64,000 bases of DNA from Desulfuromonadales bacterium (lineage in GTDB: Bacteria > Desulfobacterota > Desulfuromonadia > Desulfuromonadales > BM103): NCBI GenBank assembly GCA_014860225.1, contig JACZKE010000035.1, positions 62,001 through 126,000 of the forward strand. Reading direction: 5' to 3'. The notes under the pieces are model-generated. The model was not told the origin of the DNA and searched no databases. It was given only the letters and a program-made list of their open reading frames with translations. Below are positions 1 through 9,777 of the stretch, piece by piece. The translations under genes were made by a program, and so were the position numbers. Within the stretch, counting starts at the first letter, position 1. Each line of letters begins with the position of its first letter.

Positions 1-2
1 AG

Positions 3-425
3 GACATGCAGGAGGACAAGGAGCCGCTCTTCGACACCATCGATACGGTGCGTGGTTCACTCAAGGTCTTTGCCGAAATGATCGCAAAAATGGCTGTCAA
101 TCCGGAGCGGATGCGGATTGCAGCCGCTCGCGGCTTCTCCACCGCCACCGATGTCGCCGATTACCTGGTACGCAAGGGACTGCCGTTCCGCAATGCCCAC
201 GAAGTCGTCGGCAAAACCGTGCGCTATTGTGTTGAGAACGGCAAGGACATCCCGGAGTTGTCCCTCGAGGAATTTCAGCAGTTTTCCACTGCTATTGATG
301 CCGACATCTTTGATCACGTTACCCTTGAAGCCTCGGTGAATGCCCGCAAGGCGACCGGCGGAACCGCCCGTTCAGCCGTTGAAAAAGAACTCGTACTTGC
401 CCGTCAGGCCCTGGAAGAAAGCTGA
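3..425 (+). CDS. argH: argininosuccinate lyase, C-terminal part (truncated by window start)
   Basis: ORF protein [26 protein letters not shown]...[18 protein letters not shown] matches the ArgH C-terminal domain; frame open at left edge. Confidence 0.93.
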   Translation, partial: DMQEDKEPLFDTIDTVRGSLKVFAEMIAKMAVNPERMRIAAARGFSTATDVADYLVRKGLPFRNAHEVVGKTVRYCVENGKDIPELSLEEFQQFSTAIDADIFDHVTLEASVNARKATGGTARSAVEKELVLARQALEES

Positions 426-427
426 AA

Positions 428-1231
428 ATGAAGATTTTCACTGCCTCGCAGCGCTCACGATTTATCTCACACTGCGTCCGGCGCTCTGCATTCAGCATCA
501 TGATCAGTCTCATGCTGATCATGATGATAACAGCCTGTGGCAAAAAGGGCCCGGTGCGGCCCAAGCTTGGCTCCCTTCCCATGGCTCCGGAAAAAGTGAC
601 TCTGCAGCAGCAGGGCAATCTCTTTCTGCTCGGTTGGACCATTCCATCGACAAACCAGGATGGCAGCGACGCCGAAGAACTGACCGGTTTCCGCATCAAA
701 CGCCTCTCTTACGACGCGACCGATGATTGTCCGACCTGTCGCGACCCGCTGGATGAAGTTGCAGATCTCGATCTCGGCTATCCAACGCCGGGGCAACGTA
801 TCGGCAACCGGATTTACTGGCGTGACCTGGACATTCGCATCGGCATCGGTTACCGTTACGCCATCGTACCCTTAACCGTTGGTGGCCAAGAAGGGCCTGC
901 CGCCACAGTACATCTTGCAGCACAAACACCACCACCGCCACCGACGGCTCTGCAGGTTGAAGCCGGTAATGCCCAGGTTGCCGTACAATGGATTGCTCCT
1001 GCCTTATCTGGCGAGATGAAACTGGTCGGCTATAACCTTTATCGCCGGCAGGCCAAGCGCCCGTTTCCAATCGTTCCGGTCAATAGCGATCCTCTGCAAG
1101 AGACACACCTGCTTGATCGCGGCCTTGACAATGGACGGGCTTACGAGTACCGGGTCAGCTCACTGATTCGCATTGGCGACCAGGTTCTGGAAAGCATGGC
1201 AAGCCCCGGTGCCCTGGTCACACCGCAGTAA
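428..1231 (+). CDS. putative lipoprotein with fibronectin type III-like region
   Basis: Signal/lipobox ...MIITACGKKGPVRPK at N-terminus; FN3-like C-terminal strands; directly follows argH. Confidence 0.75.
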   Translation: MKIFTASQRSRFISHCVRRSAFSIMISLMLIMMITACGKKGPVRPKLGSLPMAPEKVTLQQQGNLFLLGWTIPSTNQDGSDAEELTGFRIKRLSYDATDDCPTCRDPLDEVADLDLGYPTPGQRIGNRIYWRDLDIRIGIGYRYAIVPLTVGGQEGPAATVHLAAQTPPPPPTALQVEAGNAQVAVQWIAPALSGEMKLVGYNLYRRQAKRPFPIVPVNSDPLQETHLLDRGLDNGRAYEYRVSSLIRIGDQVLESMASPGALVTPQ

Positions 1232-1283
1232 AGGCGCTTGCACGCACTTTACAAGTACCTGCTGCTATGTTAGGTAGTTTCCA

Positions 1284-1452
1284 TACGGAAACTCCGGACA
1301 ACACCGGCACAGTTTTCGATCTGGACACGAGCAATTTTTCGTAAGGTCAACGAAAACAAGGATTTGAGCGGAGGCGTAGTCCCTTACGCCGCACAATCAA
1401 ATCCGCCGATTGACGCAGAAATTGCGGAAAAGGGCCGTTTCAGGACGAAAAC
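1284..1452 (+). repeat. family-1 interspersed element, near-full copy upstream of dapA
   Basis: Core 1318-1441 matches 48607-48730; degenerate TIR gttttcgatctggacacg / cgtttcaggacgaaaac. Confidence 0.9.
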
Positions 1453-1501
1453 CAGGTAGGGTGCTTTACTAATCAAAGGATATTCAAGCAAGGAGAAGAT
1501 C

Positions 1502-2377
1502 ATGTTTAGAGGATCCATGGTAGCGATCGTCACCCCTTTCGACAGTCAGGGCAAGTTCGCCGAGGAGACCTATCGTCAGCTGATTGATTTCCAGATTGAG
1601 AACGGTACCGATGTCATTGTCCCTTGCGGCACGACCGGTGAATCGGCAACCCTCGATTTTGACGAGCACGAGTACGTCATCAAGGTCTGTATCGATCAGG
1701 TCAACAAGCGCATTCCGGTAATTGCCGGCACCGGCGCCAACAACACGGCCGAAGCGATCCATCTGTCGAAGAATGCCAAGGCCAACGGCGCTGACGGTCT
1801 GTTGCTGGTCTGTCCCTACTACAACAAGCCCTCTCAGGAAGGTATCTACCAACATTACAAAAAGCTCGCCGAGGAGGTCGCCCTCCCCCAGGTGCTCTAT
1901 AACGTGCCGGGCCGTACCGGCGTCAACGTAACCGCCGATACCACCATCCGCCTGGCCGAGTTTGCCAACATCGTGGCCATCAAGGAAGCTTCCGGCGACC
2001 TTACCCAGGTCAGCCAGATTCTGGCCAGGGCCGGCGACAAGATCGACGTCATCTCCGGAGACGACTTTTTGACTTTCCCGATGATGTGCTGCGGCGCCAA
2101 AGGGGTGATTTCGGTGTCCGCCAACGCTATTCCCAGACAGGTCAAGGACATGGTCGAGGCGGTTCAGAACGGTGACTACCTGGCGGGTCGTAAACTGCAC
2201 CTTGAATTACTTGAATTTCACACGGCCATGTTTATCGAATCGAACCCCGTACCGGTCAAAAAGACGCTGGAACTGATGGGCAAGATTGAAGCGCATGTCC
2301 GCCTGCCGCTGGTCGATATGAGTGATGCGACGCTTGAAAAGCTGAAGTCGGTTTTGCAGAGATATAAACTCATCTGA
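1502..2377 (+). CDS. dapA: 4-hydroxy-tetrahydrodipicolinate synthase
   Basis: MFRGSMVAIVTPF...CGTTGESATL...YNVPGRTG...IVAIKEASGD motifs; RBS aaggaga upstream. Confidence 0.97.
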   Translation: MFRGSMVAIVTPFDSQGKFAEETYRQLIDFQIENGTDVIVPCGTTGESATLDFDEHEYVIKVCIDQVNKRIPVIAGTGANNTAEAIHLSKNAKANGADGLLLVCPYYNKPSQEGIYQHYKKLAEEVALPQVLYNVPGRTGVNVTADTTIRLAEFANIVAIKEASGDLTQVSQILARAGDKIDVISGDDFLTFPMMCCGAKGVISVSANAIPRQVKDMVEAVQNGDYLAGRKLHLELLEFHTAMFIESNPVPVKKTLELMGKIEAHVRLPLVDMSDATLEKLKSVLQRYKLI

Positions 2378-2380
2378 TTT

Positions 2381-2426
2381 TTCGCCACAAAGACGCCAAG
2401 GGCTTCAATTAATTTTATGTCTTTGT
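2381..2426. repeat. family-3 repeat fragment between dapA and dapB
   Basis: gccacaaagacgccaag...gtctttgtgtga. Confidence 0.55.
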
Positions 2427-2447
2427 GTGACTCACAAGGGATTGGTC

Positions 2448-3251
2448 ATGATTAAAGTTGCTGTTACCGGAGCCGCCGGCAGGATGGGCGGCCGAATTAT
2501 TACTCTGGTTACCGAAGCCGAAGGGCTTGAAGTGGCGGGAGCTGTCGAAATGGCCGGGCATGCCAGGCTCGGCGACGATGCCGGCTACGTCGCCGGTTGC
2601 GGCGATCTCGGCATTGCGATCACCGATTCCCTTGAGCAGGCATTGGCCGAGGCCGATGTGCTGATCGATTTCACCTGGCCGGAAGTCACCCTGGCCAACG
2701 CTGAAGTCTGTGCCAGGCTCGGCAAAGCGATCGTGGTCGGCACCACCGGTATGAATGCAGAGCAGCGCCGGGTCATTTCACGGGTCGCCGAATCGATCCC
2801 CGTGGTCTTTGCGCCGAATATGAGTGTCGGCGTCAACGTTTGCTTCAAACTTCTCAAGGATATGGCCAGGACTCTCGGTGAAGGCTTCGATGTCGAAATC
2901 GTCGAACTGCATCACAACAAGAAGAAGGATTCACCTTCCGGCACCGCTGTACGCATGGGTGAAATTGTCGCCGATGCTCTCGATCGCGACTACAGCCAGG
3001 TCGCCAACTATCACCGCGAGGGAATGTGCGGCGAACGCACCCGGGAAGAGATCGGTATGCAGACAGTTCGCGGCGGCGACATCATCGGCGAGCACACCGT
3101 TTACTTCATCGGCATGGGTGAAAGAATTGAACTGACCCATCGCGCCATGAACCGCGACATGTTTGCCCGCGGCGCCGTGCGCGCCGCAGGATGGCTGGGG
3201 GGCAGACAAGCCGGGCTTTACGATATGCAGGATGTGCTCGGACTGAAATAA
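2448..3251 (+). CDS. dapB: 4-hydroxy-tetrahydrodipicolinate reductase
   Basis: MIKVAVTGAAGRMGGRI N-terminus, ELHHNKKKDSPSGTA motif; start trimmed from ORF track (2427). Confidence 0.97.
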   Translation: MIKVAVTGAAGRMGGRIITLVTEAEGLEVAGAVEMAGHARLGDDAGYVAGCGDLGIAITDSLEQALAEADVLIDFTWPEVTLANAEVCARLGKAIVVGTTGMNAEQRRVISRVAESIPVVFAPNMSVGVNVCFKLLKDMARTLGEGFDVEIVELHHNKKKDSPSGTAVRMGEIVADALDRDYSQVANYHREGMCGERTREEIGMQTVRGGDIIGEHTVYFIGMGERIELTHRAMNRDMFARGAVRAAGWLGGRQAGLYDMQDVLGLK

Positions 3252-3364
3252 CAGATCAAGACCATTTCTCGACTATTCGCCTGGCTCACTCGAGCGCACA
3301 GCAAAGAAAATGAGCGCGCGTGAGTCCGACATAATAACTCGAACACCGGAGACTTGTTTTTCCT

Positions 3365-4600
3365 ATGGCTAAAATCAACGATAACTACCTCAAGCTCAAA
3401 GCAGGCTATCTCTTTCCCGAAATCGGGCGGCGCATCAAAGGATTTACCGATGGCAACCCCGAGGCCAAGGTCATCCGCCTGGGTATCGGCGATGTCACCC
3501 TGCCGCTGGCGCCGGCGGTCCTCAAAGCCTTTCACGAAGGTGTTGATGACATGGCGAGAAGCGAGTCCTTCCATGGATACGGTCCCGAGCAAGGCTACGA
3601 CTGGCTCTCCCAGGTCATCATCGACAAGTCGTACAAACCCCTCGGTGTCGACCTGAAAACTTCGGAGGTCTTCATCTCCGACGGTTCCAAGTGCGATTGC
3701 GCCAACATTCTCGACATCTTCGACCTCGGCAACAAGGTCGCCATCTGCGACCCGGTCTATCCGGTCTACAACGACACCAACGTCATGATCGGCCGCACCG
3801 GCGAGGCGAATGACAAAGGCTACTATGCCGGCATTCACTACATGCCCTGCACCGGCGCCAACAACTTCACGCCGATGATCCCGAGCGAGAAAGTCGACAT
3901 CATCTACCTCTGTTACCCGAACAACCCGACCGGAGCGGTTGCCACCAGGGATGATCTGCAGAGATGGGTCAAGTATGCGCTGGACAATGATGCCGTGATC
4001 CTGTTTGACGCCGCCTACGAGGCGTTCATCACCGAACCGGGCATTCCTCACTCCATCTACGAGATCGAAGGTGCCCGCGCATGCGCCATCGAATTTCGCT
4101 CCTTTTCCAAGACCGCCGGCTTCACCGGGGTGCGCTGCGGCCTGGTCGTCATTCCCGAGGAGCTGATGGGAACCACCGTTTCCGGCGAAAAATACAGCTT
4201 CAACAAACTCTGGAACCGACGCCAGACCACCAAGTTCAACGGTGTCTCCTACCCGGTGCAGAAAGCGGCTGCGGCCGTTTACTCCGACGAAGGCTGGCCG
4301 CAGGTCAAGGAGGCCATCGATTACTACATGGAGAATGCCCGCATCATCCGAGAAGGCTTGAGTGCTGCCGGCATCACCTGCTTTGGCGGCGTCAATGCTC
4401 CCTATATCTGGCTTGAAACCCCCGAAGGCATGACCAGCTGGGACTTCTTCGACAAGCTTTTGCATGAATGCCATGTGGTCGGCACCCCCGGCAGCGGTTT
4501 TGGCCCCTCGGGCGAGGGCTACTTCCGGCTTTCGGCTTTCGGCGACCGAGACAATGTCACTACGGCCGTGCAGCGGATCAAGGAGAAGTGGGGTAAGTAA
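3365..4600 (+). CDS. dapL: LL-diaminopimelate aminotransferase
   Basis: [24 protein letters not shown]...[11 protein letters not shown]...[17 protein letters not shown]; typical DapL. Confidence 0.97.
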   Translation: MAKINDNYLKLKAGYLFPEIGRRIKGFTDGNPEAKVIRLGIGDVTLPLAPAVLKAFHEGVDDMARSESFHGYGPEQGYDWLSQVIIDKSYKPLGVDLKTSEVFISDGSKCDCANILDIFDLGNKVAICDPVYPVYNDTNVMIGRTGEANDKGYYAGIHYMPCTGANNFTPMIPSEKVDIIYLCYPNNPTGAVATRDDLQRWVKYALDNDAVILFDAAYEAFITEPGIPHSIYEIEGARACAIEFRSFSKTAGFTGVRCGLVVIPEELMGTTVSGEKYSFNKLWNRRQTTKFNGVSYPVQKAAAAVYSDEGWPQVKEAIDYYMENARIIREGLSAAGITCFGGVNAPYIWLETPEGMTSWDFFDKLLHECHVVGTPGSGFGPSGEGYFRLSAFGDRDNVTTAVQRIKEKWGK

Positions 4601-4620
4601 CTGTTTCAGCAGATAAACGA

Positions 4621-4651
4621 AAAGGGCGGCCGATTTGGCCGCCTTTTTTTG
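4621..4651 (+). terminator. rho-independent terminator after dapL
   Basis: ggcggcc-gattt-ggccgcc stem followed by ttttttt. Confidence 0.9.
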
Positions 4652-4794
4652 TAATAAGTCGAACATCAATCAGACTACGGCGACAATAGTGAAGATCCTG
4701 CAAGTCGGACAGTCAACCGGTGGAAAGGCTGCGACATGCAAATCCGGGCTGGTCTGCTATGGTAATAGATAAACCGGATTTACGGAGGCCTATT

Positions 4795-6270
4795 ATGCCA
4801 GAAGCTCGGTTCCAGACACCCTGCGACTTCCTGCAGCAGCAACTCGGTACCCTCCCCGCTCAAGATCTATTGCGTGATTACCAAGCATGGTGGAAAGCCA
4901 CCGGCCGCGAGCTGTCGGAGTCGGTCGATCGCGCAGGAACGCCCTGGCTGCGTATCCATGATCGGACCGGTCAGCGCTGCGATGAGATACTGCTCGGCAC
5001 AGGTTACCGGCAGCTGTTGACCGAAGGCTATCGCCGCGGCATCATCTGGCGGGTATTCGCGGAGAACTCCCTGCTGTCAGGTTACTTGCTCGGCTACGTG
5101 ACCGCCTTCAACGATCCCGGTCTCTACTGCCCCTACACCGTCTCGCTCGGCACCGCCGTGCCGCTGTTCAAATACGGCAGTCCGGCGTTACGCAAGCGCT
5201 ATCTCGAGCCGCTGCTGCGCCGGGATGAGCAGGTCTGGCAAGGCGCCACCTGGATGACCGAGATCAAGGGAGGCTCGGATCTCGGCGCCAATGTCGAAAC
5301 TTGCGCCGTCCAGAGCGGCAGTCGCTGGCTATTGAGCGGAGAGAAATATTTCGCCAGCAACGTCGGCGCCGAATTGGCCGTGGTGGCTGCGCGGCCCGAG
5401 GGTGCACCGTCCGGGGTGCGGGGTCTCGCTCTGTTCCTGCTGCCGCGCCAACGTCATGACGGCAGCCTCAACTATCTGATCCGTCGGCTCAAGGACAAGA
5501 TTGCAACGCGCTCGGTACCGACCGGGGAATGCCTCCTCGAGCAGAGCGAGGCGTACCTGCTCGGCCGCGCCGACCAGGGCATCTACCAGATCCTCGAGGT
5601 GCTCAACATCTCGCGGGTCGCCAATGCGGTTGCCAGTGTCGCTCTCGCCCAGCGCGCCCTGAGTGAAGCGTTGCAGTTCGCTGCCCGGCGCCAGGCCTTC
5701 GGCACGTCGATTGACCGGCATCCACTGCTGGCCCGGCAGATCAGGGAACGCAAACTGGGGCTGGAGCTGTCTTTTGCCCTGGCCTGGGAAGCGGTCAACC
5801 TGCTCGACCGGGTCTGGCAACAGAAGCCGCCCTATTCAGCCGACTACCACCTGTTTCGCCTGCTGGCGCATCTGGCCAAGTACTGGACCGCTGAGTTTGC
5901 CGTGCAGACCGCAAAATGGGCGATGGAGGTGCATGGCGGTCTCGGCTCCCTCGCTGAGTATCCGGTGGAACGCTGGCTGCGCGAAGCAATGATTCTGATG
6001 ATCTGGGAAGGCACCTCCCATCGGCAGATCCTCGATGGCATCGAGGTGATGCAGCGCAAGAATGCCCATAACCTGCTGCTGGATTATCTTGCGCCGCATG
6101 TTGCAGAATCCGAGTTGTGCGATTGGCGGCAACAGATAGAGAAATATTTAGAGCTGCCAAAGGAAAAGATCGAAGAGGACGCTGAGGAGTTCTTCGCCAG
6201 GTTGGCACGATTTACTGCGGTGGTGTTGCTGCAAAGAGGTTTGCAGACATGCTCAACTGTGAGGCAGTAA
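4795..6270 (+). CDS. acyl-CoA dehydrogenase family protein (AidB-like architecture)
   Basis: WMTEIKGGSDLG, KDKIATRSVPTGE, RRQAFGTSIDRHPL, VHGGLGSL...EAMILMIWEGTSHRQILDGIE; likely start MPEARFQTPCDF at 4795. Confidence 0.88.
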   Translation: MPEARFQTPCDFLQQQLGTLPAQDLLRDYQAWWKATGRELSESVDRAGTPWLRIHDRTGQRCDEILLGTGYRQLLTEGYRRGIIWRVFAENSLLSGYLLGYVTAFNDPGLYCPYTVSLGTAVPLFKYGSPALRKRYLEPLLRRDEQVWQGATWMTEIKGGSDLGANVETCAVQSGSRWLLSGEKYFASNVGAELAVVAARPEGAPSGVRGLALFLLPRQRHDGSLNYLIRRLKDKIATRSVPTGECLLEQSEAYLLGRADQGIYQILEVLNISRVANAVASVALAQRALSEALQFAARRQAFGTSIDRHPLLARQIRERKLGLELSFALAWEAVNLLDRVWQQKPPYSADYHLFRLLAHLAKYWTAEFAVQTAKWAMEVHGGLGSLAEYPVERWLREAMILMIWEGTSHRQILDGIEVMQRKNAHNLLLDYLAPHVAESELCDWRQQIEKYLELPKEKIEEDAEEFFARLARFTAVVLLQRGLQTCSTVRQ

Positions 6271-6375
6271 ATAAAAACTTTCCGTGAATCGGATGGGTAC
6301 AATACATATTCGAAAAGTAGAAATTACTGAAACATCGCAGCAAATCAAGGAGCAGAAGATCCCTGTCGTACCCTG

Positions 6376-6858
6376 TCAGTCAACAGCAACAATGCTGAAG
6401 GTCTTACGTGACGCACTCTTGCCGATCTGCACCTCATCACCGCAGACCTTGCCGAGCAGAGCGCGCCCCAGCGGCGACTCAGGTGTGATGACTATGCATT
6501 CCTCGCCATCTACATGCAATTTCAAGCCTCCCCCGTCAGGTCCCAGAAAAATCTGCCTGCAGCTGCCGTCATCCGCCTCGATGGTCACGAGAGCGGTCAA
6601 GCGGATGGGCGTTCCATCATCAAAGGGGCGCAGTACCAGGTTACGGTAACTCTCGAGCGACCGGCGAATATCCTGGGCGCGATTGGCCTGCCCCTGGGCA
6701 ACGTAGGAGGCCTCCAGTCCGGTCGTGTCATACTTGTTGTCGGGAAGACACTCCGAGTGCGTCGCCGCGGCATGAGCGGTCTTGGCCGCTTCGGTCAGGA
6801 TTGACAGGTCGGCGTTCAGGGTCGCGATGATCTTGCGCACGAGTTCTGGTTTGTGCAT
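6376..6858 (-). CDS. GreA/GreB-family C-terminal domain protein
   Basis: LPDNKYDTTGLEASYVAQGQANRAQDI and VITPESPLGRALLGKVCGDEVQI resemble the GreA/B C-terminal domain. Confidence 0.75.
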   Translation of the reverse strand: MHKPELVRKIIATLNADLSILTEAAKTAHAAATHSECLPDNKYDTTGLEASYVAQGQANRAQDIRRSLESYRNLVLRPFDDGTPIRLTALVTIEADDGSCRQIFLGPDGGGLKLHVDGEECIVITPESPLGRALLGKVCGDEVQIGKSASRKTFSIVAVD

Positions 6859-6952
6859 AAGCAAAGTTTCTCACAATGAGAAGGATGGATGCAAGAAGCT
6901 ATGGAAACTGTGCATGCCGTATTTGTCGGGTAGAGTTTGCATTGGGTGTTGA

Positions 6953-6974
6953 GGATACTCAATATTGAGTATCC
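6953..6974. promoter_or_regulatory. 22-bp perfect palindrome GGATACTCAATATTGAGTATCC (possible operator)
   Basis: Exact dyad read from sequence; ~95 bp upstream of the minus-strand GreA-like gene start. Confidence 0.5.
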
Positions 6975-7007
6975 CTTTAAAGCGACCCATAATCATTGCC
7001 GCGATAG

Positions 7008-7928
7008 TTACGGTCGAGACATGCCTCGTCTCTTCTCAACCGTGAGCTTGTCAACATAATCACTCATGCCACGGATCGAGTTGCCGAGGAAATAGAGTTC
7101 TCGAGCGCGGATGTCGGCATCAAGCTGTTCTTGATTGCGATAATGTTCATCGTGCAGCAACAGCCAGTCCAGGACCACCTGTTCGCTCGGATTTTTCTTG
7201 CCCCTCTTGAGAAGCGCAATACCCTTGACCCATAACGTTAACTGCTTGCTGGCGATTTGCAGGTAGTCGACAGCGGGCTCAACCAGTCCGTAGTGGGCAA
7301 TGACCATGTAGCGCGGTTGCAGCTCGATCATCCGCTGCAGTGAGTCGAGCGCGACCTCAAGAATAAAGCGGGGTGGCGTTGCCGGACGCAGGTAGATTCC
7401 CTCTTTGACTTTTGAGTGCACGCCGGCGACTTCACCGCCAAAGAGAAGATCATCAAGCAGATAGCAGCAGTGGTGCTGGGCATGACCTGGAGTCTGAAAC
7501 ATCCTGAGGCCGCAGTTTTCGAGTTGCTCGGCAGAGCCGATATTGGTTTCAGGAACCGGCAGAATCTCGCCGTAAACCTCTGCCAGAGCACCGAGCACCT
7601 GCTGTGAACCGCGCCAGAGTTGTTCAGGGTCGAGCAGATGTTTGAGCCCTTGCGGATGGCAGATGACCTGAGCGGCCGGATACTCTTTTAACAGCGCCCC
7701 GGTCCCGCCGGCATGGTCGATGTGAATATGGGTCAGCAGGATATAGTCGAGTCTCTCCACCTTGAGTTTGCGCAATTCTGCAAGCAGGTGCGGGATGGTT
7801 GACAGTGGTCCGGGGTCGACAACAAAGGCGAAACCGTCAGTGCGATAAAGCCAGCAGCTGACAAATTTGCGAAAGCCTTCCATAGCTGGCATGTCGAGGT
7901 CGATGCAGTGTAAGTTGTTTAGCTTCAT
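7008..7928 (-). CDS. MBL-fold metallohydrolase
   Basis: LLTHIHIDHAGG motif, TPGHAQHHCCYLL, downstream His. Confidence 0.9.
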   Translation of the reverse strand: MKLNNLHCIDLDMPAMEGFRKFVSCWLYRTDGFAFVVDPGPLSTIPHLLAELRKLKVERLDYILLTHIHIDHAGGTGALLKEYPAAQVICHPQGLKHLLDPEQLWRGSQQVLGALAEVYGEILPVPETNIGSAEQLENCGLRMFQTPGHAQHHCCYLLDDLLFGGEVAGVHSKVKEGIYLRPATPPRFILEVALDSLQRMIELQPRYMVIAHYGLVEPAVDYLQIASKQLTLWVKGIALLKRGKKNPSEQVVLDWLLLHDEHYRNQEQLDADIRARELYFLGNSIRGMSDYVDKLTVEKRRGMSRP

Positions 7929-8169
7929 TGGGCTGTTCTCTTCCTGTTTGGTTTCATCCGTTTTGGTTATAAGTCCCTTAAATTATCGACTCGTTCTCAG
8001 GTTGTTCTCTGCTTTGAGAGGATCAAACAGGTGTGCTATTTTATCGGGCAATGAATCCTTCTCACCTTAAACATCCAATCTCTTGCTACTGCCTGTCAAG
8101 ATCTAAAGCCTCCCCGTGTCCTGGTGCTGACTTATCTGATGGGTTGCAATCTGTGCCCGGGGTTTCCTG

Positions 8170-9777
8170 GTGACAGATGTCCTGCTGCTCCAACCTCCGG
8201 CGCTGAAGCCCGCCGAGCCGCCACTCGCTCTGGCGATTCTGCTGGCACATCTGCAAGCCCAAGGGTTAACCGCCACTGCGATTGACGCCAACCTGGATGC
8301 CTACCTTTACTTGTTTGATGGCGAGCGGCTGGCAGTTCGGGCCGGAGCCGCGACCGAGACCATGCTGCACCGGGCCCTGCGTCACCGCGCATCCTCGCTG
8401 TCGTTACTGCGCTCGGCATCGGCAACGCAAAACTTCGCGCGCTACAACACGGCCGTGCGTTACCTCAACCGGCTGTTGGCGTTGTGGAACAGCACCGACG
8501 GCGATGAACGCCTGACCCTCGGCGACTACCAGCATGGAGGTCTGTCCCCTTTTAACCCCGAGGACCTTGAGCAACTCGCCAACGGGGCAGCGGCAACCCT
8601 GTTCGCAGCCTATTTCCGTGAGGAGCTGCTGCCGCAGGTTGTTGCGGCGCGGCCGCGCATCATCGCCATCTCGATTAATTTTCTTCACCAGGCCCTGCCG
8701 GCCTTTGAGCTGGCCGGGCTGCTGCGCCGCGCCATGCCTGACGCGCTGCTGGTCGCAGGTGGCGGCTTGATCACGTCGTGGCAAGAGCCACTGCGGCGTC
8801 TCGACCTGCGCTTGTCGCCTTTCGATCGACTGATCTTCGGCCCCGGCGAAACAGCACTGACCGCCCTGGCCAAAGGCGAGGTGGATGACAGCTACACTCT
8901 GGCCGAAGCTTCGATCATCAGCTTTGTTCCCGACTTCTCTTTTGCCCGGCTCACAGATTATTTTTCACCGCAGCCGGTGCTGCCTCTGAGCTCCTCGCGT
9001 GGTTGCTACTGGCAACGCTGCCTCTTCTGTCCGGAGGCGGCTGCGCCGGTCCATGCCTACACCGCCACGCGTCCCGCCGAACTGCCGCAGCTGATGCGCC
9101 GGTTGGCCGATAGCTACGGCGTTCGCCACATCCAGCTGACCGACAACGCCGTTCCGGTGAATATGCTCAAAGTTCTGGCCAATCACGCCGATGGATTGAC
9201 AGATCTCAACTGGTTCGGTTTTGTGCGTTTCGAGCCCGTATTGGAGGATGCCGCCTTCGTTGCCCGTCTGGCACACAGCGGTTGCCGCATGCTGCAGTTG
9301 GGATTGGAGAGTGGTTCGCAGAGCGTGCTCGACCGACTCGGCAAAGGGGTGCAGCTCGCATCAGTCGCCCGCATTCTGGCCAACCTGGCTGCCGCCGGCA
9401 TCGCCAGCTTTGTTTACATCATGCTTGGTACCCCCGGTGAAACCGAGGCCGATGCCGAGCAGACCCTGGCTTTTCTCGAACAGCATGCGGCTGAAATCAG
9501 TTTCCTCAATCTGGCTATTATGAACCTGCCGCGCGCCTCGGGGCTGCTCGACAACCCCCAGCAGTATGGAATTGCTGCGGCGGAGCCAATTGCAGCCAAC
9601 AGCCCTCTTGGCCTTTATCAGAAGTTTCACCCCGTCAATGACTGGAACCGTGCCGCCGCTCGCCGCTTTCTCGAACAGCGGCTGCTTGGCTCAGCAGCGA
9701 TCCGTGCGATTGTCAATCGCACCCCGCCGCTGTTCACCTCCAATCATGCCGTTTTCTTCAGCGGTTCATGTCGTTGA
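8170..9777 (+). CDS. B12-binding-type radical SAM protein
   Basis: GTG start; SSSRGCYWQRCLFCPEA radical SAM cysteine cluster; LGLESGSQSVLDRLGKG; N-terminal Rossmann-like LLLQPPALKPAEPPLALAILLAHL. Confidence 0.85.
   Translation: MTDVLLLQPPALKPAEPPLALAILLAHLQAQGLTATAIDANLDAYLYLFDGERLAVRAGAATETMLHRALRHRASSLSLLRSASATQNFARYNTAVRYLNRLLALWNSTDGDERLTLGDYQHGGLSPFNPEDLEQLANGAAATLFAAYFREELLPQVVAARPRIIAISINFLHQALPAFELAGLLRRAMPDALLVAGGGLITSWQEPLRRLDLRLSPFDRLIFGPGETALTALAKGEVDDSYTLAEASIISFVPDFSFARLTDYFSPQPVLPLSSSRGCYWQRCLFCPEAAAPVHAYTATRPAELPQLMRRLADSYGVRHIQLTDNAVPVNMLKVLANHADGLTDLNWFGFVRFEPVLEDAAFVARLAHSGCRMLQLGLESGSQSVLDRLGKGVQLASVARILANLAAAGIASFVYIMLGTPGETEADAEQTLAFLEQHAAEISFLNLAIMNLPRASGLLDNPQQYGIAAAEPIAANSPLGLYQKFHPVNDWNRAAARRFLEQRLLGSAAIRAIVNRTPPLFTSNHAVFFSGSCR

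Noticed and set aside
1253-1501. Known lysine riboswitch upstream of dapA
   Set aside because: Sequence does not show the lysine aptamer consensus as I know it and is instead shared with the unrelated 48.6 kb locus
3218-4669. 483-aa minus-strand ORF antisense to dapL
   Set aside because: Shadow ORF of a well-supported gene in a GC-rich codon context; no recognisable domain
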